64,000 nucleotides of DNA from an uncultured Porticoccus sp. GTDB taxonomy: Bacteria; Pseudomonadota; Gammaproteobacteria; Pseudomonadales; Porticoccaceae. A program made the translations under genes and the position numbers. Positions 53,317 to 63,243 of this stretch are shown one piece after another. The notes under the pieces are model-generated. The model saw nothing but the letters and a program-made list of their open reading frames with translations. It was not told the origin of the DNA and ran no database searches. Positions within the stretch are counted from its first letter, which is position 1, and every line of letters begins with the position of its first letter. The stretch lies in the NCBI GenBank assembly GCA_947259505.1, contig CAMYLT010000002.1, forward strand, positions 124,001-188,000, written 5' to 3'.

Positions 53317-55731
53317 ATGGCTAATCCAGAACCGACACGCCCCCTCGCCATAGATCTTGAGAGAGTAAGCAATACCGACGTCTCGCTGGTGGGCGGCAAA
53401 AATGCCTCCCTGGGAGAAATGATTCAGCGCCTGGGTAATGAAGGTATTCGTGTGCCACCCGGTTTTGCCCTTACCGCCGATGCCTACCGTGAATTTATGG
53501 CAGCAAATCAGTTGCAACCGACGATTCGTCAACTCTTGGATGAACTTACCACAGGGAAAATCACACTGGTGGAGGCTGGCAAAGCTATTCGCGATGCCCT
53601 GTTGCTAGCCCCACTTCCAGAAACCCTGATCGCTGCACTGACTTCGGCTTACAACCAACTTTGCGCTCGACTGAACCAAACAAATGCAGCCGTTGCTGTA
53701 CGCAGTTCCGCCACGGCTGAAGACCTGCCCGAAGCGAGTTTTGCCGGGCAACAGGCCAGTTTTCTGAACATTTGCGGCATTGATGACCTGCTTACGGCCT
53801 GCCGACAATGCTATGCCTCTCTGTTTACCGACCGCGCCATCAGTTACCGGGAAGCTCAGGGATTCGATCATCTACAAGTCGCACTGTCGATTGGCGTACA
53901 GGAGATGGTAGACGCTAGCGAGGGTGCCGCAGGTGTGATGTTTACCCTGGACCCTGAATCCGGCTTCCCTGACGCGGTGGTGATCAACGCTGCCTGGGGA
54001 CTTGGCGAAGCAGTGGTTCAGGGCCGGGTAATCGCCGACCGCTACATGGTTTACAAACCCCTGCTTGCGCACTCACACCTGTCACCGATCTTCGATAAAA
54101 CCCTTGGCAGCCAGAAGGAACGACTTGTTTATCAGCAGGGTACTGAGGGAGGGGTGATCTGGACGAACACCTCGCCAGAGCAGTGCAGCAGCTTCGTACT
54201 CAGCGACAGCGACACCCTGCAGCTGGCGCGCTGGGCACAACGTATCGAGCAGCACTACGGTTGCGCGATGGACATTGAATGGGTGCGGGATGGTGCCAGT
54301 GGTGATCTCTATATCGTACAGGCCCGACCGGAGACAGTCGCCTCACAAAAACCCCGACTGTTACTCAGCCGCTACCAGCTAAAAGGCCGTGGAAAATTAT
54401 TACTCGAGGGTAGTAGTGTCGGCAGTGCCATCGCCAGCGGTCCGGTCAGGATCATTCGCAATCCCGAAGAACAGGCCGACTTTCCGGAGGGCAGTATTCT
54501 GGTGGCTGAGCACACCGATCCGGACTGGGTGCCACTGATGCGTCGGGCAGCCGCTGTGATCACCAATACGGGCGGACCGACCAGCCATGCCGCCATCGTC
54601 TGTCGTGAGCTCAAGATTCCCGCCGCAGTGGGTGCCATCGGGGCAACCGAATCATTACCGGAAGGGGAAGCGGTAACGCTATCCTGCGCCGAGGGAGCCA
54701 CGGCCAAGATCTATGCAGGCAATCTACCCTTCGAGGAAACGGCCATCGACCTCTCCAAACTGCCGCAGCCGCGTACTCAGGTGAACATCAATATCGCCAT
54801 TCCCGATAGTGCCCTGCAGTGGTGGCAACTGCCCGTCGGCGGCATCGGGCTGGCGCGCATTGAGTTCATTGTTTCCAGCCTGATCGGCGTCCACCCTCTG
54901 GCGTTGTTGCAGCCGGAGCGCATTGAAGATAAGCGCGAACAGCTTGCCATCGCCAAGCTCATCAAAGGCTATCCGGATCCGGTCACTTTTTTCATCGACC
55001 GGCTGGCACTCGGTATCGCCAAGCTGGCGGCGTCCCAGCACCCCAAACCGGTCATTGTGCGTTTTTCCGATTTCAAGACCAATGAATACAGCAAACTGCT
55101 GGGAGGAGGCCCATTCGAATCGCCGGAAAGCAACCCGATGCTGGGACTGCGCGGTGCCGCGCGCTATTACAGCGAGCGCTACCGCAAGGGATTTGGACTG
55201 GAGTGCCGGGCGATCAAGCGGGTGCGGGAACAGCTGGGCTTCGACAATGTCATTGTCATGATTCCCTTCTGCCGCACACCTACCGAGGCCGACCGGGTGC
55301 TGGAGGTGATGGCGGAGAACGGCCTGGAGCGCGGCAAAAATGGCCTTGAAGTGTATGTGATGTGCGAAATCCCCTCCAATGTCGTGCTGGCGGATCAGTT
55401 CTCCGAGCGTTTCGATGGCTTCTCCATCGGCAGTAACGACCTCACCCAACTGGTATTGGGTGTCGATCGCGATTCGGCGGAACTGGCCTACCTGTTCGAT
55501 GCCCGTGACGAAGCCGTCAAGCGCATGATCAGCCAGGTTATCGAGGTCGCTCACCACTACGGGCGCAAGGTGGGAATTTGTGGCCAGGCACCCTCCGATC
55601 ATCCGGATTTCGCGGCCTTCCTGGTACAGGCTGGCATCGACTCCATCTCCCTGAACCCCGACAGTGTGGTGAGCACTCTGGGCGCTATCGCAGAAGCGGA
55701 GAAGACAATCGTCAGGAATGCTTCAAACTGA
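53317..55731 (+). CDS. ppsA: Phosphoenolpyruvate synthase
   Basis: 804 residues. Makes PEP, AMP and phosphate from pyruvate and ATP for gluconeogenesis. N-terminal ATP-grasp part (VSLVGGKNASLGEMI, about 22-36; AVRSSATAEDLPEASFAGQQ, about 127-146), phospho-His loop GGPTSHAAI (about 419-427), and a C-terminal PEP/pyruvate TIM barrel with GSNDLTQLVLGVDRDS (about 707-722) and GICGQAP. Full length. The regulator ppsR, often divergent from it, is not here; two phosphoribosyltransferase genes take that place. Confidence 0.96.
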   Translation: MANPEPTRPLAIDLERVSNTDVSLVGGKNASLGEMIQRLGNEGIRVPPGFALTADAYREFMAANQLQPTIRQLLDELTTGKITLVEAGKAIRDALLLAPLPETLIAALTSAYNQLCARLNQTNAAVAVRSSATAEDLPEASFAGQQASFLNICGIDDLLTACRQCYASLFTDRAISYREAQGFDHLQVALSIGVQEMVDASEGAAGVMFTLDPESGFPDAVVINAAWGLGEAVVQGRVIADRYMVYKPLLAHSHLSPIFDKTLGSQKERLVYQQGTEGGVIWTNTSPEQCSSFVLSDSDTLQLARWAQRIEQHYGCAMDIEWVRDGASGDLYIVQARPETVASQKPRLLLSRYQLKGRGKLLLEGSSVGSAIASGPVRIIRNPEEQADFPEGSILVAEHTDPDWVPLMRRAAAVITNTGGPTSHAAIVCRELKIPAAVGAIGATESLPEGEAVTLSCAEGATAKIYAGNLPFEETAIDLSKLPQPRTQVNINIAIPDSALQWWQLPVGGIGLARIEFIVSSLIGVHPLALLQPERIEDKREQLAIAKLIKGYPDPVTFFIDRLALGIAKLAASQHPKPVIVRFSDFKTNEYSKLLGGGPFESPESNPMLGLRGAARYYSERYRKGFGLECRAIKRVREQLGFDNVIVMIPFCRTPTEADRVLEVMAENGLERGKNGLEVYVMCEIPSNVVLADQFSERFDGFSIGSNDLTQLVLGVDRDSAELAYLFDARDEAVKRMISQVIEVAHHYGRKVGICGQAPSDHPDFAAFLVQAGIDSISLNPDSVVSTLGAIAEAEKTIVRNASN

Positions 55732-55748
55732 CAGCAGTCTGGCCACGC

Positions 55749-56609
55749 CTATTCCGGCAAGGCCACATGGACTGGCTGCAAACTATCCCAGCGGTAGGTG
55801 GGGCCATCCCGGCAGACGTAGTGATGAGACAAATCATGCTGTGTCAGATAACAGTGGCCACACAACCCCACAGCGCAGTGCATGCGCCGCTCAATGGACA
55901 GCCAGATCGACCGGGGGGAATGCCCTCGCTCCACGAAAAAACAGGCCAAGGTATTCATCATTACTTCCGGGCCGCAGAGCAATACCTTGTCCGGCACCCA
56001 ACCCAACCTGAGCAGGATGTCATCCATCAATTCCAGCGGTGTTCCCAGCAGGGCGCCACCGAGTTCGGCCTCTGTGGCCGTATCCAGGGTATCAAACAGC
56101 GGGACCTGTTGCGCCCAGCGCTGGCGGCTGTCATCCAGCATTTGCAGGGACCGCTGGCGCGCCCCATACACCAGCGCCAGTTCCCGATACGGCCGCTGCG
56201 CAATCAGCTGATCGATCAGGCACGCCAGTGGCGCCAGGCCACAACCCCCGGCGACGATTAAAACCCGCTGGCCCGCCAGTTGTTCCATCGGCCAGCCTCG
56301 CCCGAACGGGCCACGCACCCCGACCAAGTCACCCGCTCGACACTCAAACAGTGCACTGGTCACTGAGCCCACGCGGCGCACCAAACCACAAAAAATGCCC
56401 TCGCGGTCGGGCACCGTGGTAAAGGTAAACGGCGCTTCGCCGGCTCCCGGAACACTAAGCATGAAAAACTGACCAGGCAATGGCGTGGCCATGGCATTCG
56501 GGTCGCGCAAGCGAAAGCGATAGCGGCGTGTCGCCTCACCATCGTCAACGAAATCCAGCAGCTCGGCCACTGAGGGTGTGAGACTGAGCAATTCCGCAGA
56601 TTCAGACAT
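55749..56609 (-). CDS. FAD/NAD(P)-binding subunit, sulfhydrogenase gamma-like
   Basis: 286 residues from the second of two adjacent ATGs (GGA 5 nt upstream). Ferredoxin-reductase fold: FAD region with GQFFMLSVPGAGEAP (about 47-61), RGPFGRGWP (about 105-113), NAD(P) motif GGCGLAPLACLI (about 127-138), and a C-terminal [2Fe-2S] site CAVGLCGHC...C (C-x4-C-x2-C-x11-C, about 243-262). Matches the gamma (HydG-type) subunit of archaeal/bacterial sulfhydrogenases. Start overlaps the stop of the iron-sulfur subunit gene; third gene of the formate-dehydrogenase-like operon. Confidence 0.85.
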   Translation of the reverse strand: MSESAELLSLTPSVAELLDFVDDGEATRRYRFRLRDPNAMATPLPGQFFMLSVPGAGEAPFTFTTVPDREGIFCGLVRRVGSVTSALFECRAGDLVGVRGPFGRGWPMEQLAGQRVLIVAGGCGLAPLACLIDQLIAQRPYRELALVYGARQRSLQMLDDSRQRWAQQVPLFDTLDTATEAELGGALLGTPLELMDDILLRLGWVPDKVLLCGPEVMMNTLACFFVERGHSPRSIWLSIERRMHCAVGLCGHCYLTQHDLSHHYVCRDGPTYRWDSLQPVHVALPE

Positions 56610-57582
56610 CATCGTCCGGGGCATAGTCCGCAATCCTCCTCATCACCGAGTGCACCCCGATCACACCGGGGCAGGTCTGTTCACAGCGGCCGCAACCGAC
56701 ACAACCGTAGCGACCAAAGGTCTTTGCAAAATTGTCACCAAACTTGTGTGTCCAGAAACGTCTTACCCGCTCGCCAGCTTCCTCACTGGGATTGTGCTGG
56801 CTGGCTTCCCGTTGAAAACTTTCATACAGGCAGGAGTCCCAGAAGCGCTGCCGTCGGATATCGCCCTGATCCTCGGACAGATCACGGGTGCCATAGCAGG
56901 AGCAAGTGGGGCAAAGGGTGGTGCAACCGGAACAGCCGAGACACTGAATGCCCAGTTGTTGCCACTGCTGGTCGGGCACGCGACCCTGACTGATGGCGGC
57001 AATACCCCGGTGCAAGTGGCTGTCGTCCGGGAAAGCGGCAATGCAATCATCAATCCGCCTGTCGCGAGCGCGCAACTCGGTGTCATCCATCTGATCCAGC
57101 TCCATTCCACGGATGGCCTCCCCGCCCTTGTCACTGCAAACCATCAACATCCATCCCCCTTCCGGTCTGGCGTGCAGAATCAGATCGGCGCACCCGGCTT
57201 TCACTCCGGGACCGGCATCCACACTGGCACAAAAGCCATGTTCGCAGGGCGTGACACAATCGATTCCCACCAGCAGTGCCTGCTGGCGACGGGCCTGATA
57301 GTAAGGGTCGCGGGCAAAAAACTGGTCCTGATAAGCAATGGCGGTAAGATCACAACTCTGCACCCCGAATAGTACAAAGGGAGGCGGCTGCGGCAGCGTT
57401 TCCCGAAAGCACTCGCCATCGAACACGAACAAGTTTTCCTGCTCGGCAAAAAAATAGCCTTTCGGCGACACCAGCGGTGGCGCAGATTGACCCACATCCT
57501 CCAGGGGCTGAACTATCTGGTAGACGCGCGCCAGATGACTGTGAAGGCGCTCAAGCGTATCGAGGAGATAACAGGACATCAT
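56602..57582 (-). CDS. 4Fe-4S subunit, sulfhydrogenase beta-like
   Basis: 326 residues. The N-terminal region (VQSCDLTAIAYQD, about 74-86; CEHGFCASV, about 113-121) is that of the HydB-type beta subunit. Two C-terminal cluster motifs: CLGCSGCTTLCPTC (about 215-228) and CVGCGRCEQTCPG (about 297-309). It would carry electrons between the molybdoenzyme and the flavin subunit. Its ATG overlaps the fdh stop by 4 bp, and the next gene overlaps its own stop: a tightly coupled operon. Confidence 0.85.
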   Translation of the reverse strand: MMSCYLLDTLERLHSHLARVYQIVQPLEDVGQSAPPLVSPKGYFFAEQENLFVFDGECFRETLPQPPPFVLFGVQSCDLTAIAYQDQFFARDPYYQARRQQALLVGIDCVTPCEHGFCASVDAGPGVKAGCADLILHARPEGGWMLMVCSDKGGEAIRGMELDQMDDTELRARDRRIDDCIAAFPDDSHLHRGIAAISQGRVPDQQWQQLGIQCLGCSGCTTLCPTCSCYGTRDLSEDQGDIRRQRFWDSCLYESFQREASQHNPSEEAGERVRRFWTHKFGDNFAKTFGRYGCVGCGRCEQTCPGVIGVHSVMRRIADYAPDDDV

Positions 57583-59678
57583 CTCTCGATGCCTCCTTGC
57601 TCGGCATTGAGCTGGTCCATGGAGCGTGGCACCCGGCCCGGTGGAAGCGGCTCCACAGCGACGGCACAGGCTTTCAATTCCGGCATCTTGGTCACTGGGT
57701 CTTGGGCGTTATTGGTCAACTGATTGGAGGGCGCCTCCCGGAAATGGTAAGGCATGGAAACCAGTCCCGGCGGTAGATCCTCGCTGACCATAGCGCAGGT
57801 CTCCAGGTAGCCTCGACGGGAGCGGACCCCCACTGGCGCGCGATGCAAAATGCCCAGATCCCGGGCATCAGCGGGATTGATAAACAACAGACCCGGCGGG
57901 ATTTCCCGTTCCAGCAGCGGCGACTTGCGGGTCATCGAACCACAGCCGTAGTGAAAGTGGAGACGGTTGGTGGTCAGCAACAGCGGGTACTCCGCGTCAG
58001 CCGATTCATCAATCTCTGTGGGATGTACGGGTATCAACCGCGCCCGCCCAATGGGAAAGCTATTGCTATGCAGTACAGCGGTACCATCAGGGGTCTCCGC
58101 GGAACAGGGCCACTGCAAGCCACAGTGTTCATCAATGTGCGGGTAACTCATGGCACTGTAGCTGGGAGTCAGCGCTGCCATCTCGCGAAATACCGCCTCG
58201 CTGTCGGACCAATCCAGCTGATCACTGCCAAGCTGACGGGCAATTGCCGCCAACCACTGCCAGTCGCCGCGAGCTTCGCCGGGTGGCGGCAACGCTTGGC
58301 GCACGTGTTGTACACGCCGCTCGCAGTTGGTGAACGTGCCGCTTTTTTCGGCAAACGAAGCCGCCGGCAACACCACATCCGCCATCCTCGCGGTATCGGT
58401 CATGGTCAGTTCTGCCACCACCAGCAGATCGAGTTTTGACAGGGCAAGGCGCTCCTGATTCTGATCCGGATCGGTGATCACCGGATCCTCACCAAACAGG
58501 ATCAGGGCACGAAAACTTCCGTCCAGGGCCGCCTTCGACATTCCCAGCGACGTCAGACCCGGTTGCTCCGGCAGCGCCGTTTTCCAGGCGTGACTGAATT
58601 TATCCCGCGCCGCCAGATCCGCAACGGCCTGGTAGCCAGGGTAGACATTGGGCAGGCAACCCATGTCGCAGGCGCCCTGTACATTGTTCTGGCCGCGCAG
58701 CGGGTTGATGCCGGTGCCGGGGCGGCCGATCTGGCCACAGACCAGCGCCAGGTTGGACAGGGCGATGACGTTGTTGGTGCCGCTCACATATTGGGTGATG
58801 CCCATGCCGTAGAAAATCATCGCCCGGGACGCCTTGCTGTAGGCGCGGGCCATTTCGCGGATAGTTTCCAGATCGATTCCGGTGGTGCGCTCCACACCGT
58901 CATAGGCATTGGCCACCGCAGCCGCCAACGGTACCAGCCCTTCGCAGCGGGCTTCGATATATTCGCTATCCTGCCAATGGTTGTCGAGGATGGTTTTGAT
59001 CAGTGCATTGATCAGCGCGATATTGCTGCCCGGCTTCAGTTGCAGATGCATATCCGCCAGTTTGGCCAGGCGGGTGCGGCGGGGGTCCACCACGATCAGC
59101 TTGGTGCCCGCCAGATGGGCGCGCATGATGTGACCACCGAGAATAGCGTGGTTTTCGGTCGGGTCGGCACCGAACACCACAATCAAATCCGTCTCAAAAA
59201 TATCGGCAGCACTGTTGGTCATCGCGCCAGAGCCCAGTGTCTGCTTCAACCCCGCCACGGTGGGGCTGTGGCAAATGCGGGCACAGTGGTCGATGTTATT
59301 GGTTTTCAACACTGCCCGGGCCAGCTTCTGGGCAGCATAGTTGTCTTCATTGGTGGCGCGGGCACTGCTAATGATGCCCACCGCCATTGGCCCGTCTTCA
59401 TTCAGAACCTGCTGCAAGGCTTCGCCGATGGTCGTCAGAGCCTCATCCCAGCTAGCCTGGCGAAATCCACGCGGTGTACGGATCAGGGGATGTAGGATAC
59501 GGCCACGCAGGTCAACGCCATAGGCGCTACTCCAGCCCTTGGAACAAAGCTGACCGCGACTTACCGGGTGATCGAGTTGAGGTGTAACAGAGATCAGCCG
59601 GTCGTCCTCTGTATGCAGATTCAGACCGCAGCCTACGCCACAAAACGGACAGATAGTTGTCGTGGTTTGGGAAACCAT
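57579..59678 (-). CDS. Formate dehydrogenase-like molybdopterin oxidoreductase, Cys form
   Basis: 699 residues, no Tat signal, so cytoplasmic. N-terminal [4Fe-4S] ligands C10, C13, C17 and C45; the metal ligand position is Cys136 in HCARICHSPTVAG, aligned with the selenocysteine of E. coli FdhF, and the adjacent His137 is conserved. Molybdopterin-binding regions (GADPTENHAILGGHI, about 169-183; LRGQNNVQGACDMG, about 325-338; C-terminal MPYHFREAPSNQLTN) are present. Predicted to interconvert formate and CO2; electrons would pass to the coupled beta- and gamma-like subunits and NAD(P). No hydrogenase subunit or fdhD is nearby. Confidence 0.88.
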   Translation of the reverse strand: MVSQTTTTICPFCGVGCGLNLHTEDDRLISVTPQLDHPVSRGQLCSKGWSSAYGVDLRGRILHPLIRTPRGFRQASWDEALTTIGEALQQVLNEDGPMAVGIISSARATNEDNYAAQKLARAVLKTNNIDHCARICHSPTVAGLKQTLGSGAMTNSAADIFETDLIVVFGADPTENHAILGGHIMRAHLAGTKLIVVDPRRTRLAKLADMHLQLKPGSNIALINALIKTILDNHWQDSEYIEARCEGLVPLAAAVANAYDGVERTTGIDLETIREMARAYSKASRAMIFYGMGITQYVSGTNNVIALSNLALVCGQIGRPGTGINPLRGQNNVQGACDMGCLPNVYPGYQAVADLAARDKFSHAWKTALPEQPGLTSLGMSKAALDGSFRALILFGEDPVITDPDQNQERLALSKLDLLVVAELTMTDTARMADVVLPAASFAEKSGTFTNCERRVQHVRQALPPPGEARGDWQWLAAIARQLGSDQLDWSDSEAVFREMAALTPSYSAMSYPHIDEHCGLQWPCSAETPDGTAVLHSNSFPIGRARLIPVHPTEIDESADAEYPLLLTTNRLHFHYGCGSMTRKSPLLEREIPPGLLFINPADARDLGILHRAPVGVRSRRGYLETCAMVSEDLPPGLVSMPYHFREAPSNQLTNNAQDPVTKMPELKACAVAVEPLPPGRVPRSMDQLNAEQGGIER

Positions 59679-59798
59679 GACTATTTACTCCTTGCGGGCC
59701 AGCGACTAGATACCTACCGAAGTGATTTAATCAGTATAGGAAATAGACGACTGCCAACAAGTGATAAAAAAACGTCTGAAAACCAAGAAGCTGGCATT

Positions 59799-61814
59799 TT
59801 AGGGGACACCATCCACCATTTTTTTCAACTGATGTACCTGATCCCGCAAGCGTGCAGCTTCTTCAAATTCAAGATTCCTGGCACTCTCGAACATCTTCTC
59901 TTCCAATGCGGCGATCTGGTGCCAAAGATCTCCTGCCGATGCAACAGGGGATGTATCCGTTTTGTACTTGCCCGAACGCTCTGCCACCTTGCGGCCACCT
60001 TTACCCGGGATACTTCTGGCCCCTTCCATGATGTCGGCTACCGACTTATGGATACCCTGTGGCACCACATTGTGCTCAAGGTTATAGGCCAGTTGTTTTT
60101 CTCGGCGCCGTTCGGTTTCATCCATGGCCCGTTGCATGGAACCTGTCACCTTGTCCGCATATAGAATCGCCCGACCATTCACATTGCGCGCTGCACGGCC
60201 AATGGTCTGGATCAGTGATTGCTCCGAGCGCAGGAAGCCTTCCTTGTCTGCATCAAACACTGCCACCAGAGCCACCTCGGGCATGTCGAGTCCTTCCCGC
60301 AACAGATTAATGCCGACCAGCACATCAAACTCGCCGAGACGCAGATCGCGAATAATTTCCACCCGTTCAACCGTTTCGATATCAGAGTGCAGGTAGCGCA
60401 CGCGCACACCGTGTTCACTCAGGTAGTCGGTCAGATCTTCCGCCATGCGCTTGGTGAGTACCGTAATCAGCACCCGCTCGTTTTTAGCGACACTCTCACT
60501 GATCTCAGATAGAACATCATCTACCTGCGAGCTGGCTGGACGGACTTCTATCTGCGGATCAATCAAGCCGGTGGGTCGCACCACCTGCTCGACAATTTGC
60601 CCTGTTTTTTCCGCCTCATATTTAGCCGGTGTAGCCGAAACAAAAATCATCTGTGGTGCCAAGCGCTCCCATTCGTCAAAACGCATAGGCCGATTATCCA
60701 GCGCAGAAGGCAACCTGAAGCCATACTCCACCAGTGTTTCCTTGCGTGAACGGTCACCCCGATACATGCCCCCCAATTGGGGAATGGTCACGTGAGATTC
60801 GTCGATCACCATCAGGGCATCTGCAGGAAGATAGTCATATAACGTGGGGGGCGCCTCTCCCGGCTCGCGACCGGACAGATAGCGGGAGTAATTTTCAATA
60901 CCTGTGCAGTAACCCAGTTCCTGCATCATTTCCAGATCGTAACGGGTACGTTCACGCAGACGCTGCTCTTCCACCAACTTGTTGACAGAGCGCAATTGCT
61001 CCAGCCGCTCGGCCAGTTCCACCTTGATGTGCTCCATCGCCTCCAGAATGGTATGCCTAGGCGTGACATAGTGGGATTTCGGGTAAATCGTCACCCGCGG
61101 CACCCGGCCAAACACCTCCCCTGTCAGCGGATCGAACAACGAAAGATTCTCTACCTCGTCGTCAAACAGCTCCACTCGAACCGCTTCATTGTCAGAATCG
61201 GCGGGGTAAATATCGATGACATCACCACGTACGCGGTAAGTGGCGCGTTGGAACACCGCATCATTTCGGGTGTACTGCAATTCAGCCAGTCGTCGCAAGA
61301 TGCCGCGCTGATCCACCCTATCCCCCCGCACCAGATGCAGCACCATCTTCAAATAAGACTCGGGGTCACCCAAACCATAAATGGCTGATACCGTCGCCAC
61401 CACGATCACATCCTTTCGTTCCATCAATGCCTTGGTGGCAGAAAGGCGCATCTGTTCGATATGTTGGTTGATCGCCGCATCTTTCTCGATATAAGTATCG
61501 GATGAGGGAACGTAGGCCTCCGGCTGGTAGTAATCGTAATACGAGACAAAATATTCCACGGCGTTGTCAGGGAAAAAGTCCCGAAACTCACCATAGAGTT
61601 GGGCTGCCAGGGTTTTGTTGTGGGCCAATACAATGGTCGGCCGTTGTACCCGGCTGATGACGTTCGCGATCGTAAAGGTTTTGCCCGACCCGGTTACACC
61701 GAGCAAGGTTTGTGCAGCCAGCCCCGCTTCCAGCCCGCCCACAAGAAGCTCAATGGCCTGCGGCTGGTCGCCAGAAGGCTGATACGAACTATGGACTTTG
61801 AATGGGTGGGACAC
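59799..61814 (-). CDS. uvrB: UvrABC excision nuclease subunit B
   Basis: 671 residues from a GTG at 61814, which has GGAG 10 nt upstream and gives the family start [18 protein letters not shown]. coli UvrB has 673. Walker A GVTGSGKT (about 38-45), beta-hairpin region [20 protein letters not shown], helicase motifs, and a C-terminal UVR domain (about 630-667) that binds UvrC. Damage-verifying step of nucleotide excision repair. About 120 bp separates it from the fdh-like gene. Confidence 0.97.
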   Translation of the reverse strand: MSHPFKVHSSYQPSGDQPQAIELLVGGLEAGLAAQTLLGVTGSGKTFTIANVISRVQRPTIVLAHNKTLAAQLYGEFRDFFPDNAVEYFVSYYDYYQPEAYVPSSDTYIEKDAAINQHIEQMRLSATKALMERKDVIVVATVSAIYGLGDPESYLKMVLHLVRGDRVDQRGILRRLAELQYTRNDAVFQRATYRVRGDVIDIYPADSDNEAVRVELFDDEVENLSLFDPLTGEVFGRVPRVTIYPKSHYVTPRHTILEAMEHIKVELAERLEQLRSVNKLVEEQRLRERTRYDLEMMQELGYCTGIENYSRYLSGREPGEAPPTLYDYLPADALMVIDESHVTIPQLGGMYRGDRSRKETLVEYGFRLPSALDNRPMRFDEWERLAPQMIFVSATPAKYEAEKTGQIVEQVVRPTGLIDPQIEVRPASSQVDDVLSEISESVAKNERVLITVLTKRMAEDLTDYLSEHGVRVRYLHSDIETVERVEIIRDLRLGEFDVLVGINLLREGLDMPEVALVAVFDADKEGFLRSEQSLIQTIGRAARNVNGRAILYADKVTGSMQRAMDETERRREKQLAYNLEHNVVPQGIHKSVADIMEGARSIPGKGGRKVAERSGKYKTDTSPVASAGDLWHQIAALEEKMFESARNLEFEEAARLRDQVHQLKKMVDGVP

Positions 61815-61893
61815 GTTTAAGGGACTCCAAATCATTGGTCAAACCGGTTCATTATACGCCAGAAAACTGCCTAAATTCGTGGCCTCAGGAGGG

Positions 61894-61922
61894 TTGACTC
61901 CCTCAAAATCGAACTATAAGAT
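61894..61922 (+). promoter_or_regulatory. Promoter of tRNA-Asn
   Basis: TTGACT, 17 bases, TAAGAT, then a GC-rich ACGCGCC discriminator like those of the other tRNA promoters here. Confidence 0.7.
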
Positions 61923-61944
61923 ACGCGCCTCTCAACGAGACCAT

Positions 61945-62020
61945 TCCGCCTTAGCTCAGTTGGTAGAGCAAATGACTGTTAATCATTGGGTCGCTGGTTC
62001 GAGCCCAGCAGGCGGAGCCA
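61945..62020 (+). tRNA. tRNA-Asn (GTT)
   Basis: 76 nt with encoded CCA. Acceptor TCCGCCT/AGGCGGA, anticodon loop CTGTTAA, T-loop GGTTCGAGCCC. Confidence 0.97.
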
Positions 62021-62026
62021 AATACT

Positions 62027-62058
62027 AAAAGGACTGTAGCGATACGGTCCTTTTTTTT
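62027..62058 (+). terminator. Terminator of tRNA-Asn
   Basis: AAAGGACTG-tagcgata-CGGTCCTTT followed by more Ts; 9-bp stem with one G-U pair. Confidence 0.88.
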
Positions 62059-62122
62059 ATGTCCAAAAAAACTTGCTCCGAGTAACTACTGGGGTCACAA
62101 ACGCACTCGATATTTGCAGACA

Positions 62123-62154
62123 CAAAAAACCCCGGTCATGGGGAGTGATCCGGG
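62123..62154 (-). terminator. Minus-strand terminator after the small relic
   Basis: Minus-strand ACCCCGG...CCGGGGT with inner ATCA/TGA pairing, followed by six Ts. It would end transcripts reading through the djlA-like gene and the 62185-62361 frame. Confidence 0.75.
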
Positions 62155-62184
62155 GTCTGCTTTGGGGAGAAGCAATGTACTTAA

Positions 62185-62361
62185 TTAGTCATCGGCAGTG
62201 ACAGAAAGTTCATAGTTCATCTTCTTTTCTATTAGCTCACCCCTAAGCACCTCCACATTCTTCGTCGCTGAAATCGCCAGCTTGATCTGCCGAGGTTCCA
62301 TACCTAACTCGACACACACTTGGCTATCAGGTTTTAAGAAGCACGCCTTCCAAGCTACGTC
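62185..62361 (-). pseudogene. Coding-like frame, possible gene remnant or small protein
   Basis: 58 codons of plausible protein between stop codons (including CFLKPDSQVCVELGMEP and KNVEVLRGELIEKKMNYEL). Possible starts are GTG at 62319 or ATG at 62301 (38 residues), neither with a Shine-Dalgarno. It might be the C-terminal remnant of a lost gene. Nothing else is seen between tRNA-Asn's terminator and 62381. Confidence 0.35.
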
Positions 62362-62381
62362 CTAGGCATCTCTCTGTTTTT

Positions 62382-63167
62382 TCAAGCGCTTTTCTTGCGG
62401 ATATCCTTGATCACGTCATAGGCGTGGCTGATTTCCTGGGTCCGCTCTTCCGCCATCTCTCTCATGCTTTCAGGCAGACCCTTGCCGGCCAGTTTGTCGG
62501 GATGGTTTTCGCTCATCTGTTTACGGAACGCCTTCTTGATCTCGGCATCGCTGGCAGAGGGCGATACACCCAGCACCTTGTAGGAATCATCAATCTGCTG
62601 TGTGGTTTGGCCATGACTCGGGCCGGCACCAGCGTGTCCAGCATGAGCTCCACGCAACATGGCTTCCAGCTGATCGACCTGGCTTTCAGGCAGCCGCAGT
62701 ACTCGGGCGGTGCGCACCAGCATTTCATGCTCTGCAGGGTGGATGACACCATCGGCCGCGACGGCGGATACCTGCACCTGTAGAAACATCTTTAGTAAAG
62801 CCGGTTGCCCACCACTGATATGCAGAAAATGATTGAGTTCCGCATCCAAGTCAAAGTCCGGTGCTTTGCCTCTGTTGAAGGCGGCCTTGGCTTTGGCTTT
62901 CTGGTCTTCATTCAGGCGAAAGCGAGCAAACATGGTTTCCGCCATCTGTATCTCGTCTCTGGATACCACACCGTCGGCTTTGCACAGGGCTCCCATAACC
63001 GCGAAAACAGATTCAACGAAGCCGGCCTGTATCTTCTGAAGTTTGCCAAAAAGGTGGCCTTTCATGAAGTTAAGAAATAAAGCACCTATGGCAGCACCAA
63101 TAAGTAAGCCAGGTAATTTCCCAAAGGCGTAGCCGAGCAGGCCGCCAACAATGAGAGCAAAGCGCAT
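62382..63167 (-). CDS. djlA: DjlA-like membrane co-chaperone (TerB + J domain)
   Basis: 261 residues from the ATG at 63167, which has AGGA 7 nt upstream and puts a glycine-rich membrane helix at the N-terminus (RFALIVGGLLGYAFGKLPGLLIGAAIGALFLNF), as in E. coli DjlA. Then a TerB-like domain (about 55-165, with GVVSRDEIQMAE and ADGVIHPAEHEML), a Gly/His-rich linker (about 175-190), and a C-terminal J domain with HPDK (about 224-227). Stimulates DnaK at the inner membrane. The frame extends upstream to 63266 but overlaps another relic. Confidence 0.92.
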   Translation of the reverse strand: MRFALIVGGLLGYAFGKLPGLLIGAAIGALFLNFMKGHLFGKLQKIQAGFVESVFAVMGALCKADGVVSRDEIQMAETMFARFRLNEDQKAKAKAAFNRGKAPDFDLDAELNHFLHISGGQPALLKMFLQVQVSAVAADGVIHPAEHEMLVRTARVLRLPESQVDQLEAMLRGAHAGHAGAGPSHGQTTQQIDDSYKVLGVSPSASDAEIKKAFRKQMSENHPDKLAGKGLPESMREMAEERTQEISHAYDVIKDIRKKSA

Positions 63168-63243
63168 TAATTTGTCCTGAGTCAGAGGTGAAAAAGGCTT
63201 AAGAATATACGTGTTTTTCAATAGATATTCACGAAGAGCCTTT

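Noticed and set aside
54724..55602. Long minus-strand open frame (292 codons) inside ppsA
   Set aside because: Antisense shadow of a clearly coding, conserved gene; no family features and no Shine-Dalgarno.
58563..59495. Long plus-strand open frame (310 codons) inside the formate dehydrogenase-like gene
   Set aside because: Antisense shadow caused by GC-rich third codon positions; composition is not protein-like.
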